Under the pieces are notes generated by a model. It saw nothing but the letters and a program-made list of their open reading frames with translations, did not search any database and had not been told where the DNA came from. From Microvirga antarctica (GTDB lineage: Bacteria; Pseudomonadota; Alphaproteobacteria; Rhizobiales; Beijerinckiaceae), in contig NZ_JAGEMM010000005.1 in NCBI RefSeq assembly GCF_017921815.1, positions 124,001 to 188,000 of the forward strand: a stretch of DNA of 64,000 bases. Direction: 5' to 3'. Position 1 is the first letter of the stretch, and each line of letters opens with the position of its first letter. Below are positions 8,364-17,432 of the stretch, piece after piece. Made by a program: the position numbers and the translations under genes.

Positions 8364-10505
8364 CTAGAGCCCGAACAGTTTTTCGAGGAAGTTCTTCTCC
8401 GCGCCGCGGCGCTGCTGCTGCGGCGGAATCCACGCGCTTTCGCGCTGCTGGCCGGGCTGTGGCTGCGCCTCCGCGACCGGGACATCGCCCTGCCGCAGGA
8501 AGCGCTCGCTGCCGGGAAGTGGCACGGGCTTCTGGTCCTTGAGCGCGCTCGTCATGAAAGCGTGCCAGATCTCGGCCGGCAGGTTGCCGCCGGTGACCCG
8601 CTTGGTCACGGTGCCGTCGTCGTTGCCGAGCCACACGCCCGCCACCAGACTGCCCGTGAAGCCGACGAACCACGCATCCTTCCAGTCCTGCGTCGTGCCG
8701 GTCTTGCCGGCCATCGTCCAGCCGGGCACCTGGGCCTTCTTGGCGGTGCCGATGACGAAGGTGTTGTGCATCATGTCGTTCATCATCGTGGCGGTCATCG
8801 GGTCCATGACCCGGCCCAGTCCGCCGCCGGCGGGCCTCCGATAGATGACCTTGCCGTCGCCGCTCTTCACCTGGGTGATCACATAAGGAATGACCCCCGT
8901 GCCGCCATTGGCGAAGGCCGCATAGGCGCTGACGAGTTCGAGCGGCGTCACCTCAGACGTGCCCAGCGCCAGCGCCGGATTGGCCATCAGGGGCGAATTG
9001 ATGCCGAGCTTCTGGGCGGCCTGTACGACGGCCTTGGGCCCGACCTCGAGCCCGAGTTTCACCGCCACCGTGTTCAACGACAGGGCGAGCGCGTCGCGCA
9101 GGGTGATGGGGCCGCGAAAGCCCCGGTCGTAGTTTTCGGGCGCCCAGCCCTTGTAGTTGACGGGCGAATCCTCCCGCACGGTGTTGGGCGTGAGGCCTGA
9201 TTCCATGGCGGCCAGATAGACGAAGGGCTTGAACGAGGAGCCGGGCTGGCGGCGCGCGACCGTCGCCCGGTTGAACTGGCTTGCCTCGTAGTTGCGGCCG
9301 CCCACGAGCGCCTTCAGCGCGCCGTCGGGCTGCATGGCCACCACGGCGCCCTGGCTGACGTTGAATTTCTGGCCTTTGCTGTCGAGCTCCTCCACCAGCG
9401 AGCGCTCTGCAGCGCTCTGCAGGGCCGGATCGATGGTGGTCGAGACCACGATGTCGGATTCGATCGTGCCGACGAAATCGTCGAGCACGTCCATGACGTA
9501 ATCGGCCGCGTAGTTCACCGATCCGGCGCCGGGCGCGCGCACCGGTTTGGCCGGTGCGCCAAGCGCCGTCTTGGTCATGCCCGGGGTGATGAAGCCGAGC
9601 TCGTTCATGGCTGCGATCACCAGTTCGGCGCGGGCCTGCGCGGCGTCCGGATTGCGGTTGGGCGCAAGCCGCGACGGGGCCTGGACGAGGCCCGCGAGGA
9701 CCGCGGCCTCCGACAGCGACACATTGCGGGCCGACTTGCCGTAATAGCGCTGGGCTGCCGCCTCCACCCCATAGGCGCCGGCGCCGAAATAGACGCGGTT
9801 GAGATAGAGCTCGAGGATCTGATCCTTGGTGTAGTTCCGCTCCAGCCAAAGGGCGAGAATCGCCTCCTGGATCTTGCGCGAGGCGGTGCGTTCCTGCGTC
9901 AGGAAGAGGTTCTTGGCGAGCTGCTGGGTCAGCGTCGATCCGCCCTGCGACACGCCACGACGATTAATGTTGCGATAGACCGCGCGGGCGATGCCCACCG
10001 GATCGATGCCCCAATGGTCGTAGAAACGACGGTCTTCGATGGCCACGAAAGCGCGGGGCAGGTAGGGCGGCAATTCCTTGATCGAGACCGTTCGGCCGCC
10101 CGTCTCTCCCTTGTTGGCGAGCAGGGACCCGTCACTCGCCATGATGGCGATGTTCGGCGGGCGCTTGGGGATCGTCAGTTCGTCGATGGGCGGCAGCTGG
10201 GCGGCGTAATAGGCCACGACGCTGCCGAGCGCGATCACGCCCCACAGTGACAGAACCACGCCGGCATAGAAGAGCTTGCGCCAGATCGAGGACCGGCGGC
10301 CGCGCTTGCGGGTCGATTTCTTCTGCCGGGAAGGCGGGCGGGTCGAGCGCCCGCTGTCATTCGAGCGCGCCGCGCGCTTCTGCGCCATGTGGCCCCCTGC
10401 CTGTCCCCCTGCCCGATCGTCAGGCGAAAGGCGAAAATCCTGCGACTCCGCTTCGGTGGCGGGCGCGCCAAACACCGGCTCGCGCCTGTCACGTCCGTTC
10501 GCCAC
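8364..10505 (-). CDS. mrcA: Penicillin-binding protein 1A (transglycosylase/transpeptidase)
   Basis: Class A PBP of up to 713 residues. A basic cytoplasmic N terminus (about 40-75) precedes one transmembrane helix (77-100). The GT51 glycosyltransferase domain has catalytic Glu157 in EDRRFYDHWGID plus GGSTLTQQLAKN and RKIQEAILALWLE. The transpeptidase domain has SxxK at 423-426 (GSSFKPF), SLN at 476-478 and KTGT at 601-604. It polymerises and cross-links peptidoglycan at the inner membrane. The GTG at 10505 has an AAGAGG site upstream; an ATG at 10388 preceded by AGGGGG is an alternative start that removes 39 unconserved residues. Confidence 0.95.
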   Translation of the reverse strand: MANGRDRREPVFGAPATEAESQDFRLSPDDRAGGQAGGHMAQKRAARSNDSGRSTRPPSRQKKSTRKRGRRSSIWRKLFYAGVVLSLWGVIALGSVVAYYAAQLPPIDELTIPKRPPNIAIMASDGSLLANKGETGGRTVSIKELPPYLPRAFVAIEDRRFYDHWGIDPVGIARAVYRNINRRGVSQGGSTLTQQLAKNLFLTQERTASRKIQEAILALWLERNYTKDQILELYLNRVYFGAGAYGVEAAAQRYYGKSARNVSLSEAAVLAGLVQAPSRLAPNRNPDAAQARAELVIAAMNELGFITPGMTKTALGAPAKPVRAPGAGSVNYAADYVMDVLDDFVGTIESDIVVSTTIDPALQSAAERSLVEELDSKGQKFNVSQGAVVAMQPDGALKALVGGRNYEASQFNRATVARRQPGSSFKPFVYLAAMESGLTPNTVREDSPVNYKGWAPENYDRGFRGPITLRDALALSLNTVAVKLGLEVGPKAVVQAAQKLGINSPLMANPALALGTSEVTPLELVSAYAAFANGGTGVIPYVITQVKSGDGKVIYRRPAGGGLGRVMDPMTATMMNDMMHNTFVIGTAKKAQVPGWTMAGKTGTTQDWKDAWFVGFTGSLVAGVWLGNDDGTVTKRVTGGNLPAEIWHAFMTSALKDQKPVPLPGSERFLRQGDVPVAEAQPQPGQQRESAWIPPQQQRRGAEKNFLEKLFGL

Positions 10506-10583
10506 GGCAAAACCTCTTCCATTCTCGAGCGACCGGGGATCCGGTGCCGGATGGTTGTCCTGAGGCAGTATAATTATGGCGGT

Positions 10584-10598
10584 TTAAGGGGCGGTTAA
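10584..10598 (-). promoter_or_regulatory. Candidate CtrA-binding site upstream of PBP1A
   Basis: TTAA-GGGGCGG-TTAA is an exact match to the CtrA half-site arrangement TTAA-N7-TTAA. It lies 79-93 bases upstream of the GTG start of the PBP1A gene, inside a wider inverted repeat (CGGTTTAA at 10580-10587 and TTAAACCG at 10595-10602). An AT-rich stretch that could serve as the -10 region follows on the gene side (10567-10576). CtrA is the alphaproteobacterial cell-cycle master regulator, so cell-cycle control of wall synthesis is an inference. Confidence 0.5.
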
Positions 10599-10620
10599 AC
10601 CGACCGCACACTGTTTCGGC

Positions 10621-12036
10621 TCACGCCACCATGGCGTTGATGCGCGACAGGTCGTCGACGAACGCCGCATAGGCGCGCCGTTTTTCGGCCTCGTCCGGAA
10701 TGCGCAGCAGATAGGACGGATGCACGGTGACGTAGCCGTCATAATCGTCGAGCCGCAGGGGACCGCGCACCTTCGTGACCGGCAGAGCCTTGCCGGACAG
10801 GGCGAGCAGCGCCGTGGCGCCGAGCGCCACCACGAGCCGCGGCCGCACCAGCGCCAGCTCCTTCATCAGAAAGGGCCGGTAATGCTTGACCTCGCCCGCC
10901 GTCGGCTTGGCGTGGATGCGGCGCTTGCCCCGTTCCTCGAACTTGAAATGCTTGACCGCATTGGTGAGGTAGGCCGCCTCGCGATCGATCCCGGCCTCGC
11001 GCAACGCCCGCGAGAGGAGCTGGCCGGCGGGCCCCACGAAGGGCCGGCCCTGAAGATCCTCCTGATCGCCCGGCTGCTCGCCCACGAACGCGAGGGCAGC
11101 GCCCACCGGACCTTCGCCGGGCACCGCCTGCGTCGCGCCCGGTACCAGCGGACCGGCAGCGGCGATCACGGCATTGAGGGCTGCGAGCGTCTTCGGCTCC
11201 TGGTCCCACATGGCCTCCAGGGCCCGCTCGGGCTTGCGTTTTGCCGGCATCGTCGCCTCCCTGTCGATCATGCCCGCCATGCGGCCGGGCGCCTCCCGGA
11301 TCAACGCCGTGATGGAGGCAGCCTCCGGCATGTTGCGCCAGTATTTCTTCGGCATCTCGGCCCGCATGGCCTTCGGGTTGACCCGCGCCGGATTGAAGGT
11401 GCTCTCGTAATAATCGCGCCAGCCCTCCTCGAAACGGTCGCCCGCGGGCGCGTCCTCGCGGGCTGCCGGCGGACCATAGACGAGGCTAAGGCGATCCCAG
11501 CGCATGGAGCCGACCGGCGTCAGGATCGTCCAGTCGAGCGACCGGAACCGGTCGATGAAGAACTGCGCGGTGGCCTCGAGGATGAAATGATCGGGCTCGA
11601 ACCACGCCACGAAGCGCTCGCCCTCCTCCCCTGCAACCCGGCGAAAACGCAGGAAAGCGTGCATCTTGTGAAGATCGCGCCGGATGGTGCGCGCCATGAG
11701 ATCAAGGCGGTGCACGAGCGGATCGCTTGGCACCTCGAGCAGCGCCCGCTCCCCGTTGAGCACGCGAAAGACCAGGCGATAGAGCAGGGCGTAGCGCTCC
11801 GGATCGCGGTGACAGACCACCGACGCAATCAACGCGCCGACGCCTTTTGGCAGCGCCACCGGTGGTGCATCCGCCGCGAAGCTGTCGCCGAACAGATCAG
11901 GCGCGGCCCCGGTCATGAACACGACCGCGTCCGGCGACACCCGCGCTGATGCGAGCGCGCGGACAGCCCGGCGGAATCCATCGAGATCAGCGCCGTCTGA
12001 CAGCACCACATGGCGCAAGGCTGAATCCGCCATCAT
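10621..12036 (-). CDS. udgX: DUF4130-UdgX fusion, uracil-DNA-binding repair protein
   Basis: Protein of 471 residues with two parts. Residues about 10-250 match DUF4130 (the TIGR03915-type putative DNA repair domain). Residues about 280-465 are a family-4-like uracil-DNA glycosylase of the UdgX class: motif A GEQPGDQEDLQGRPFVGPAG, the UdgX-specific loop GKRRIH with His375, and motif B HPSYLLR. In mycobacterial UdgX the loop histidine forms a covalent bond with the abasic site after uracil excision, trapping the protein on DNA. The ATG overlaps the stop of the upstream radical SAM gene by four bases, so the pair is coupled. Confidence 0.93.
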   Translation of the reverse strand: MMADSALRHVVLSDGADLDGFRRAVRALASARVSPDAVVFMTGAAPDLFGDSFAADAPPVALPKGVGALIASVVCHRDPERYALLYRLVFRVLNGERALLEVPSDPLVHRLDLMARTIRRDLHKMHAFLRFRRVAGEEGERFVAWFEPDHFILEATAQFFIDRFRSLDWTILTPVGSMRWDRLSLVYGPPAAREDAPAGDRFEEGWRDYYESTFNPARVNPKAMRAEMPKKYWRNMPEAASITALIREAPGRMAGMIDREATMPAKRKPERALEAMWDQEPKTLAALNAVIAAAGPLVPGATQAVPGEGPVGAALAFVGEQPGDQEDLQGRPFVGPAGQLLSRALREAGIDREAAYLTNAVKHFKFEERGKRRIHAKPTAGEVKHYRPFLMKELALVRPRLVVALGATALLALSGKALPVTKVRGPLRLDDYDGYVTVHPSYLLRIPDEAEKRRAYAAFVDDLSRINAMVA

Positions 12037-13247
12037 CCGAACAGGCTGAGCTGCTGCGGCTTTTCCACCAGACGCTCGCGCAGGGCCGCGGCGTCGAGCT
12101 GGGCGCGCGGATGATGATCGGTGGCGGTGAGAAACGCCCGTGCGCGTTTCAGCGATGAGGTCAGCCGCGCCACGTCCGCGAGCCGCAGATTCGTGTGGCG
12201 GCGCGCTGAGACAATGCGATCGACGGCGCGGGCGCCCAGACCCGGCACCCGCAGCAGCATCTCGCGACTGCCGGTATTCACATCGACCGGGAACTGGCCG
12301 CGGTTCTTCAGCGCCCAGGCGAGCTTGGGATCGACCGCCAGATCGAGCATGCCCTCCTCTCCGCCGGACGCGATCTCCTCCACGCCGAACCCGTAATAGC
12401 GCAGCAACCAATCGGCCTGGTAGAGCCGGTTCTCGCGCTGCATCGGCGGCGGCTTCAACGGCAGGATCGCGCTCGAATCGGGGATGGGACTGAAGGCCGA
12501 ATAATAGACCCGCTTCAGCTTGTAGGCGCCGTAGAGCGACGCGCTGGTGCGCAGCACGTCCGCATCCGTGGTGGCATCCGCCCCGACGATCACCTGGGTC
12601 GACTGGCCGGCGGGCGAAAAGCGGCGCTTTTCCTCTTTGGCCTCGACGATCCGCTCGTGCATCTGCGCCATCGCGCCCCGGATCGACGGGCCGCTCTTCT
12701 CCGGCGCCAGTGCCGCGAGACTGTCGGCGGTCGGGAGTTCGAGATTGATCGACAGGCGGTCGGCCCATAATCCCGCCTGCTCGATGAGCCAGGGGCTGGC
12801 CTCGGGAATGGTCTTGAGATGGATATAACCGCGGAACTGATGCTCCTGTCGCAGGCTTTTCGCGACCCGCAGCATCTCTTCCATGGTGTGGTCCGGCGTC
12901 TTGATGATCCCCGACGACAGGAACAGCCCTTCGATGTAGTTGCGCTTGTAGAATTCGACCGTCAGCGTGACGACTTCCTCGACCGAGAACTTCGCCCGCT
13001 TCACGTTCGACGAGCGCCGGTTGACGCAATAGGCGCAGTCATAGAGGCAGTAATTGGTGAGCAGGATCTTCAGAAGCGAGACGCAGCGCCCGTCGGGCGT
13101 GTAGGCGTGGCAGATTCCGGCGCCGGTGGTAGAGCCGAGGCCATCGCGCCCCGCCTTGCGCTTGGGCGCTCCCGAGGAGGCGCAGGACGCGTCATATTTG
13201 GCCGCATCGGCAAGAATGCGCAGTTTCCGCGACAAGAGTACGTCCAT
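12033..13247 (-). CDS. Putative DNA modification/repair radical SAM protein
   Basis: Protein of 404 residues matching the radical SAM family that accompanies DUF4130/UdgX proteins (TIGR03916 type). The cluster-binding motif CLYDCAYC gives Cys67, Cys71 and Cys74. A C-terminal helix-hairpin-helix, LRVPGLGARAVDRIVSARR, suggests DNA binding. The reaction is unknown; the constant partnership suggests it processes a base lesion or matures the UdgX partner. I chose the ATG at 13247 because it begins the conserved MDVLLSRKLRILADAAKYD block. An upstream ATG at 13361 would place the SOS box inside the coding region. Confidence 0.9.
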   Translation of the reverse strand: MDVLLSRKLRILADAAKYDASCASSGAPKRKAGRDGLGSTTGAGICHAYTPDGRCVSLLKILLTNYCLYDCAYCVNRRSSNVKRAKFSVEEVVTLTVEFYKRNYIEGLFLSSGIIKTPDHTMEEMLRVAKSLRQEHQFRGYIHLKTIPEASPWLIEQAGLWADRLSINLELPTADSLAALAPEKSGPSIRGAMAQMHERIVEAKEEKRRFSPAGQSTQVIVGADATTDADVLRTSASLYGAYKLKRVYYSAFSPIPDSSAILPLKPPPMQRENRLYQADWLLRYYGFGVEEIASGGEEGMLDLAVDPKLAWALKNRGQFPVDVNTGSREMLLRVPGLGARAVDRIVSARRHTNLRLADVARLTSSLKRARAFLTATDHHPRAQLDAAALRERLVEKPQQLSLFG

Positions 13248-13262
13248 GACCCGCCTGTTGAT

Positions 13263-13277
13263 GTTCCGTATCTGTTC
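13263..13277 (-). promoter_or_regulatory. LexA (SOS) box upstream of the radical SAM-UdgX operon
   Basis: GTTC-CGTATCT-GTTC is an exact match to the alphaproteobacterial LexA consensus GTTC-N7-GTTC. It sits 15-30 bases before the ATG of the first gene in this two-gene repair operon. The position suits LexA repression with release on DNA damage. It also supports the chosen start of the radical SAM gene. The murJ start lies 116 bases away on the other strand, so an effect on murJ is less likely. Confidence 0.75.
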
Positions 13278-13392
13278 TAGGGCAGGCGGGTGCCTCCGTC
13301 GAGGGGGACCGGTGGCCGCACCCGCGGTGCTGTCGGCCCGTCGCGCGAACGGCTTAGACAAGAGGCGCGCAACCCGTTAAGCGCGATCCTGC

Positions 13393-14916
13393 ATGTCGGT
13401 CATCCGGTCCTCTCTTCTTGTCGGCCTCGGCGCGGGCCTCTCGCGCGTTCTCGGATTCGTGCGGGATGTCCTGTTCGCCCAGGCGCTCGGCGCCGGGCCG
13501 GTGGCGGATGCGTTTCTGGCGGCCTTCCGCCTTCCCAACCTCGTGCGTCGAGTGGTGGGCGAAGGGGGCCTCAATCCGGCCCTCGTGCCGGTGATCGGAT
13601 CGCTCGCGCCCAAGGCCGCGGCGACCCTCTCGGGCGACGTGATCGTCGTTTTCGCCCTGGCGCTGCTCGGCGTCACGGGGCTTGTTCAGCTCACGGCGGG
13701 GCTTCTGGCGTTTGCGCTCGCGCCGGGACTGGCGGGCGAGCCCGACACGCTGGCCCTGGTGGCGCTCTATACGCGGCTGGCCTTCCCGTCCGTCATCTGC
13801 ATCACCCTGGCGTCCATCGGCGCGGCGCTGCTCAATCTCCATGGTCGGTTCCGGGCCGCAAGCCTCGCGCCGCTGGCGGTCAATGGCGGGCTGATTCTCG
13901 CCATCGTGGCGCTCGAGCTTCGCCCGGCGCTGCCGCTGGTGGAAAAGGCCGGATGGCTCGCCGCAGCCTCCAGCCTTGCGGGTTTCGCCCAGCTTGTGAT
14001 TGTCGGCGCGGCGATGCTGGGGGGCGATGTCCGCCTCGTGCGCTTTCGCCGGCCGGTCTGGTCGCCGGTGCTGAAGGGTCTGCTGCTGGCGGGATTCCCG
14101 GCGCTTGTGGCGAGCGGCGCGGTGCAGCTTTTCGTGCTGGTGGGAACCCAGGTGGCGTCGTTCTGGCCGTCCGGGGTGTCCTGGCTGTATTACGCCGACC
14201 GGGTGGTGCAATTGCCCCTCGGCCTGATGGCCGCGCTGGCAAGCAGCGTCCTGCTGCCGGAACTCGCGCTCCACCATCGCACCGGTGCACGCGAGGCGCT
14301 GGTCGCGGCGCAGAACCGGGCGATCGGCCTCGGCCTCCTGCTGTCGCTGCCGGCCAGTCTCGCCCTGCTGGTCCTGTCCCGTCCCATTGCCAGCGTGCTG
14401 TTCCAGCGCGGCGCGTTCGAGGCGGAGGATGCGGCCGGAACGGCGCTCGTTCTCATGGGCCTGAGCCTCGGCCTCCCGGTCGCGACATTGGCCAAGGTGT
14501 TCAGCCAGACCCTGTTCGCCCGGGGCGCTCTGCGCGGCGCGGTGGTGGCGGCGCTCGGGGGAATCGCCGCGACCGCGCTGCTGTCATTCGGGCTCGGGTT
14601 TGTCTGGGGCGTGTTCGGCATCGCGCTGGGAATCAGCCTGGGCTCCGTCGTCCATGCGGGCATTCTGATGTGGCTGCTGCGGCAGGCCGGACTCTGGGCG
14701 CCCGACCGGGCGCTTTCCCGCAAGGCTGCGCGAATCGCGTCCGCCAGCGCCCTTATGGCGGGCGGAATCGCAGCCGCCCTCCGTTTGTCACCGATGCCGA
14801 GCACGGTTGCGCTGGCCGGCCTGTGCATCGGCGGAGTGGCGGTTTTCGCCGGCGCTGCCTGGCTGCTGGGCGCGGTGACGCGACAGGATCTCGCGCCGCT
14901 GACGAAAAAGCCCTAA
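13393..14916 (+). CDS. murJ: Lipid II flippase MurJ
   Basis: Polytopic membrane protein of 507 residues, with about 14 predicted helices, as in the MurJ/MviN family. The N-terminal signature is clear: [19 protein letters not shown], then [26 protein letters not shown], containing the conserved charged residues of the central cavity. It moves lipid II across the inner membrane, supplying PBPs such as the nearby PBP1A. It is divergent from the radical SAM gene. A weak ribosome site precedes the ATG. Confidence 0.96.
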   Translation: MSVIRSSLLVGLGAGLSRVLGFVRDVLFAQALGAGPVADAFLAAFRLPNLVRRVVGEGGLNPALVPVIGSLAPKAAATLSGDVIVVFALALLGVTGLVQLTAGLLAFALAPGLAGEPDTLALVALYTRLAFPSVICITLASIGAALLNLHGRFRAASLAPLAVNGGLILAIVALELRPALPLVEKAGWLAAASSLAGFAQLVIVGAAMLGGDVRLVRFRRPVWSPVLKGLLLAGFPALVASGAVQLFVLVGTQVASFWPSGVSWLYYADRVVQLPLGLMAALASSVLLPELALHHRTGAREALVAAQNRAIGLGLLLSLPASLALLVLSRPIASVLFQRGAFEAEDAAGTALVLMGLSLGLPVATLAKVFSQTLFARGALRGAVVAALGGIAATALLSFGLGFVWGVFGIALGISLGSVVHAGILMWLLRQAGLWAPDRALSRKAARIASASALMAGGIAAALRLSPMPSTVALAGLCIGGVAVFAGAAWLLGAVTRQDLAPLTKKP

Positions 14917-14983
14917 GAGGCTTGCATCGCCGCCGTGCCCTGTCATAACCCCGGCCGCGACGGGCTTGGGGAGTCGACGGACG

Positions 14984-16024
14984 ATGGCGACATTCAACGA
15001 ACTGGTGTTTTCCGGCGTTCAGCCGACCGGAAACCTGCATCTGGGCAATTATCTAGGCGCCATCAAGCGCTTCGTGACCATGCAGGACACCCATGAGTGC
15101 ATCTATTGCGTGGTCGACATGCACGCGATCACCATGCCGCAGGACCCCAAGGACCTGCACCGGCAGATCCGTGAGGTCACGGCGGCGTTTCTCGCCGCCG
15201 GCATCGATCCCACCCGCCACATCGTCTTCAACCAGAGCCAGGTGCCCCAGCACGCCGAACTCGCCTGGGTGTTCAACTGCGTCGCCCGCCTCGGCTGGCT
15301 GAACCGCATGACCCAGTTCAAGGACAAGGCCGGCAAGGACCGCGAGAACGCCTCCGTCGGGCTCTATGCCTATCCGGACCTCATGGCCGCCGACATCCTG
15401 GTCTATCGGGCGACCCATGTGCCGGTCGGCGAGGACCAGAAGCAGCATCTCGAACTGACCCGCGACATCGCGCAGAAATTCAACAACGACTGGTCGGCCT
15501 CGATTGCCGAACACGGCTTCGGCGATGCCTTCTTCCCCCTCACCGAGCCGATGATCGCCGGGCCCGCGACCCGCGTCATGTCCCTGCGCGACGGCGCGAA
15601 GAAGATGTCGAAATCCGACCCGTCGGATTATTCGCGCATCAACCTCACCGACGATGCCGACACCATCGCGCAGAAGATCCGCAAGGCGAAGACCGACGCC
15701 GAGCCCCTGCCGTCCGAGGTCGAGGGCCTGAAGGCGCGGCCGGAGGCCGATAATCTCGTGGCAATCTATGCGGCCCTGACCGACGTCACCCCCGCCGACG
15801 TCCTGCGCGACCACGCGGGATCGCAGTTTTCCGGCTTCAAGAGCGCGCTGGTCGACGTGGCGGTGGCCAAACTTGCCCCCATCGCTGACGACATGCGCCG
15901 CCTGATGGCCGATCCCGGTCACATCGACGCAGTCCTGGCCGACGGATCGGCGCGCGCCCGCGTCCTCGCTGCCGAAACCATGAATGCCGTCAAGGACATC
16001 CTTGGCTTCGTGAGGGCCCGCTGA
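14984..16024 (+). CDS. trpS: Tryptophanyl-tRNA synthetase
   Basis: Class I synthetase of 346 residues. The HIGH-type motif appears as [13 protein letters not shown] near residues 14-26 and the KMSKS loop as [16 protein letters not shown] near residue 206. It charges tRNA-Trp in the cytoplasm. I chose the ATG at 14984, with a GGGGAG site 11 bases upstream, over an in-frame ATG at 14966. It follows murJ on the same strand after 67 bases; murJ-trpS-usp is a common order in Hyphomicrobiales. Confidence 0.97.
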   Translation: MATFNELVFSGVQPTGNLHLGNYLGAIKRFVTMQDTHECIYCVVDMHAITMPQDPKDLHRQIREVTAAFLAAGIDPTRHIVFNQSQVPQHAELAWVFNCVARLGWLNRMTQFKDKAGKDRENASVGLYAYPDLMAADILVYRATHVPVGEDQKQHLELTRDIAQKFNNDWSASIAEHGFGDAFFPLTEPMIAGPATRVMSLRDGAKKMSKSDPSDYSRINLTDDADTIAQKIRKAKTDAEPLPSEVEGLKARPEADNLVAIYAALTDVTPADVLRDHAGSQFSGFKSALVDVAVAKLAPIADDMRRLMADPGHIDAVLADGSARARVLAAETMNAVKDILGFVRAR

Positions 16025-16097
16025 CCGCACTTTCCGGCCTCCCTTGCTCTCTGGCTGACGTCAGGGCAGCATTCCCGCCATCGAAGGGATCTGTGCA

Positions 16098-16595
16098 GTG
16101 AGCGGGAAGCGCCAATCCTACGAGGCCGGCCACCGGCCGAAATTCATGGTGGTGGTCGACGGCACGCCGGAATGCTTTCGGGCGGTGCATTTCGCGTCGC
16201 GTCGCGCCGTGCGGACGGCTGCCAGCATGATTATGCTGGCCGTGGTCGACCCGCCCGACAATTTCGAATGGATCGGCGTCGGCGAGGCGATGATCGAGGA
16301 GGCCCGCGAGGAAGCCGAGAAGCGTCTCGAGGACGCCGCCAAGGAAGCCCGCGCCGCCGCCGGCCTCGAGCCCGAACGGGTGATTCGGGTCGGCGAACGG
16401 GCCGAGGCCATCATCGCCCTCATCAACGAGGACGAGGATATCTCGTTTCTCGTGTTGGCCGCCGGGTCGAGCAAGGACGGTCCCGGCCCGCTTGTCTCGA
16501 CGCTCGCCGGCAAGGCCGCCTCGACCTTTCCGATTCCCATCGTCATCGTCCCCGGCAGCCTGTCCGACGAAGAGATCGACGCGCTCGCAGGCTAG
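16098..16595 (+). CDS. Universal stress protein (UspA family)
   Basis: Protein of 165 residues with one Usp domain. It has KFMVVVDGTPECFRAVHFASRRA as the first strand and helix, and ends with the nucleotide-binding pattern LVLAAGSS followed by STFPIPIVIVPG, close to the G-2x-G-9x-G(S/T) motif. Such proteins bind ATP and respond to starvation or oxidative stress; the exact role is unknown. It begins with GTG at 16098, 73 bases after trpS. Confidence 0.88.
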   Translation: MSGKRQSYEAGHRPKFMVVVDGTPECFRAVHFASRRAVRTAASMIMLAVVDPPDNFEWIGVGEAMIEEAREEAEKRLEDAAKEARAAAGLEPERVIRVGERAEAIIALINEDEDISFLVLAAGSSKDGPGPLVSTLAGKAASTFPIPIVIVPGSLSDEEIDALAG

Positions 16596-16655
16596 GCCGC
16601 AGCGTCCGGGTCTTGGAATCCGGCGACACCCGGTCCACATCCGGTTCAGAACCTG

Positions 16656-16670
16656 TTAGAACTGTTCCAA
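16656..16670 (+). promoter_or_regulatory. ICE-like (Irr) box upstream of the Nfu gene
   Basis: TTAGAA-CTG-TTCCAA matches the rhizobial iron control element core TTAGAA-N3-TTCTAA at 11 of 12 arm positions. It lies 67-82 bases before the ATG of the NifU-like Fe-S scaffold gene. A second palindrome, GGTTCAGAACC (16643-16653), sits directly before it. The same element occurs without mismatch in front of mbfA in this window, which supports Irr being the regulator. Confidence 0.45.
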
Positions 16671-16737
16671 GGCTCCGCCCATGGCGGACAGTTCCACCCA
16701 CTCGGCCGGCCTTGAACCGGCGCAGAGGACCCAATCG

Positions 16738-17298
16738 ATGTTCATCCAGACCGAAGCCACACCCAATCCCGCCACCCTCAAGTTTCTGCCCGGCCGCGTC
16801 GTGATGCAGGACGGCACCTTCGAGGCCCGCGCCTCGGAAGAAGCCGGCGCGTCGCCGCTGGCCGATCGTCTTTTTGCGATTCCAGGCGTCAGCGGGGTCT
16901 TCTATGGCCACGATTTCATCACCGTGACGAAGACCGATACCGAATGGCAGCACCTCAAGCCGGCGATTCTCGGCGCCATCATGGAGCATTTCATGACCGG
17001 CGCGCCGCTGTTCACGGCCGGTGCCGACATGAGCGAGAGCGATGCGGAGGAATTCTTCGACGCCGAGGACGCGCCCACGGTCGCCACCATCAAGGAACTG
17101 CTCGAGACGCGCATCCGTCCGGCGGTCGCCGGCGATGGCGGCGACATCACGTTCCGCGGCTTCCGGGACGGCATCGTCTATCTGGTCATGAAGGGCGCCT
17201 GTTCGGGCTGCCCGTCCTCCACGGCCACCCTGCGCCACGGCATCCAGAACCTGCTGCGCCACTTCCTGCCGGATGTGCGCGAAGTCCAGGCGGTCTGA
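16738..17298 (+). CDS. NfuA-type iron-sulfur cluster carrier protein
   Basis: Protein of 186 residues with two parts. The N-terminal Nfu_N domain (MFIQTEATPNPATLKFLPG, then GVFYGHDFITVTK) is joined to a C-terminal NifU domain (about 110-185) with the cluster-binding CSGCPSS (CxxC). It takes [4Fe-4S] clusters from the assembly machinery and delivers them to enzymes such as MiaB, encoded nearby. I chose the ATG at 16738, with CAGAGGA upstream, over one at 16681. An iron box precedes it and a strong terminator follows. Confidence 0.95.
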   Translation: MFIQTEATPNPATLKFLPGRVVMQDGTFEARASEEAGASPLADRLFAIPGVSGVFYGHDFITVTKTDTEWQHLKPAILGAIMEHFMTGAPLFTAGADMSESDAEEFFDAEDAPTVATIKELLETRIRPAVAGDGGDITFRGFRDGIVYLVMKGACSGCPSSTATLRHGIQNLLRHFLPDVREVQAV

Positions 17299-17323
17299 AC
17301 CGCTTCCCGCGAGCGTCTCGATC

Positions 17324-17346
17324 AAGCGGCCTGCGGGCCGCTTTTT
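17324..17346 (+). terminator. Rho-independent terminator after the Nfu gene
   Basis: Perfect 8-base-pair stem AAGCGGCC/GGCCGCTT with loop TGCG, followed by TTT, 26 bases after the stop codon. It separates the Nfu gene from tsaB. Confidence 0.85.
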
Positions 17347-17432
17347 CGTGGCAGCGCGCGGGTTTCGGGAAAAGCGGTTCCCTGCCGGCGCGTTCATGCT
17401 CTAAAGAGAGCCCCGAGACGGAGACCTGACCT

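Noticed and set aside
12037-13029. Upstream extension of the UdgX reading frame
   Set aside because: The extension is the shadow frame of the radical SAM gene; the real start overlaps the radical SAM stop.
13290-14948. 552-residue open frame overlapping murJ on the same strand
   Set aside because: Out of frame with the murJ signature, very Gly/Arg-rich, no ribosome site.
16644-16667. SOS box upstream of the Nfu gene
   Set aside because: The GTTC units do not have the seven-base spacing with both halves intact; an iron-type box explains the symmetry better.
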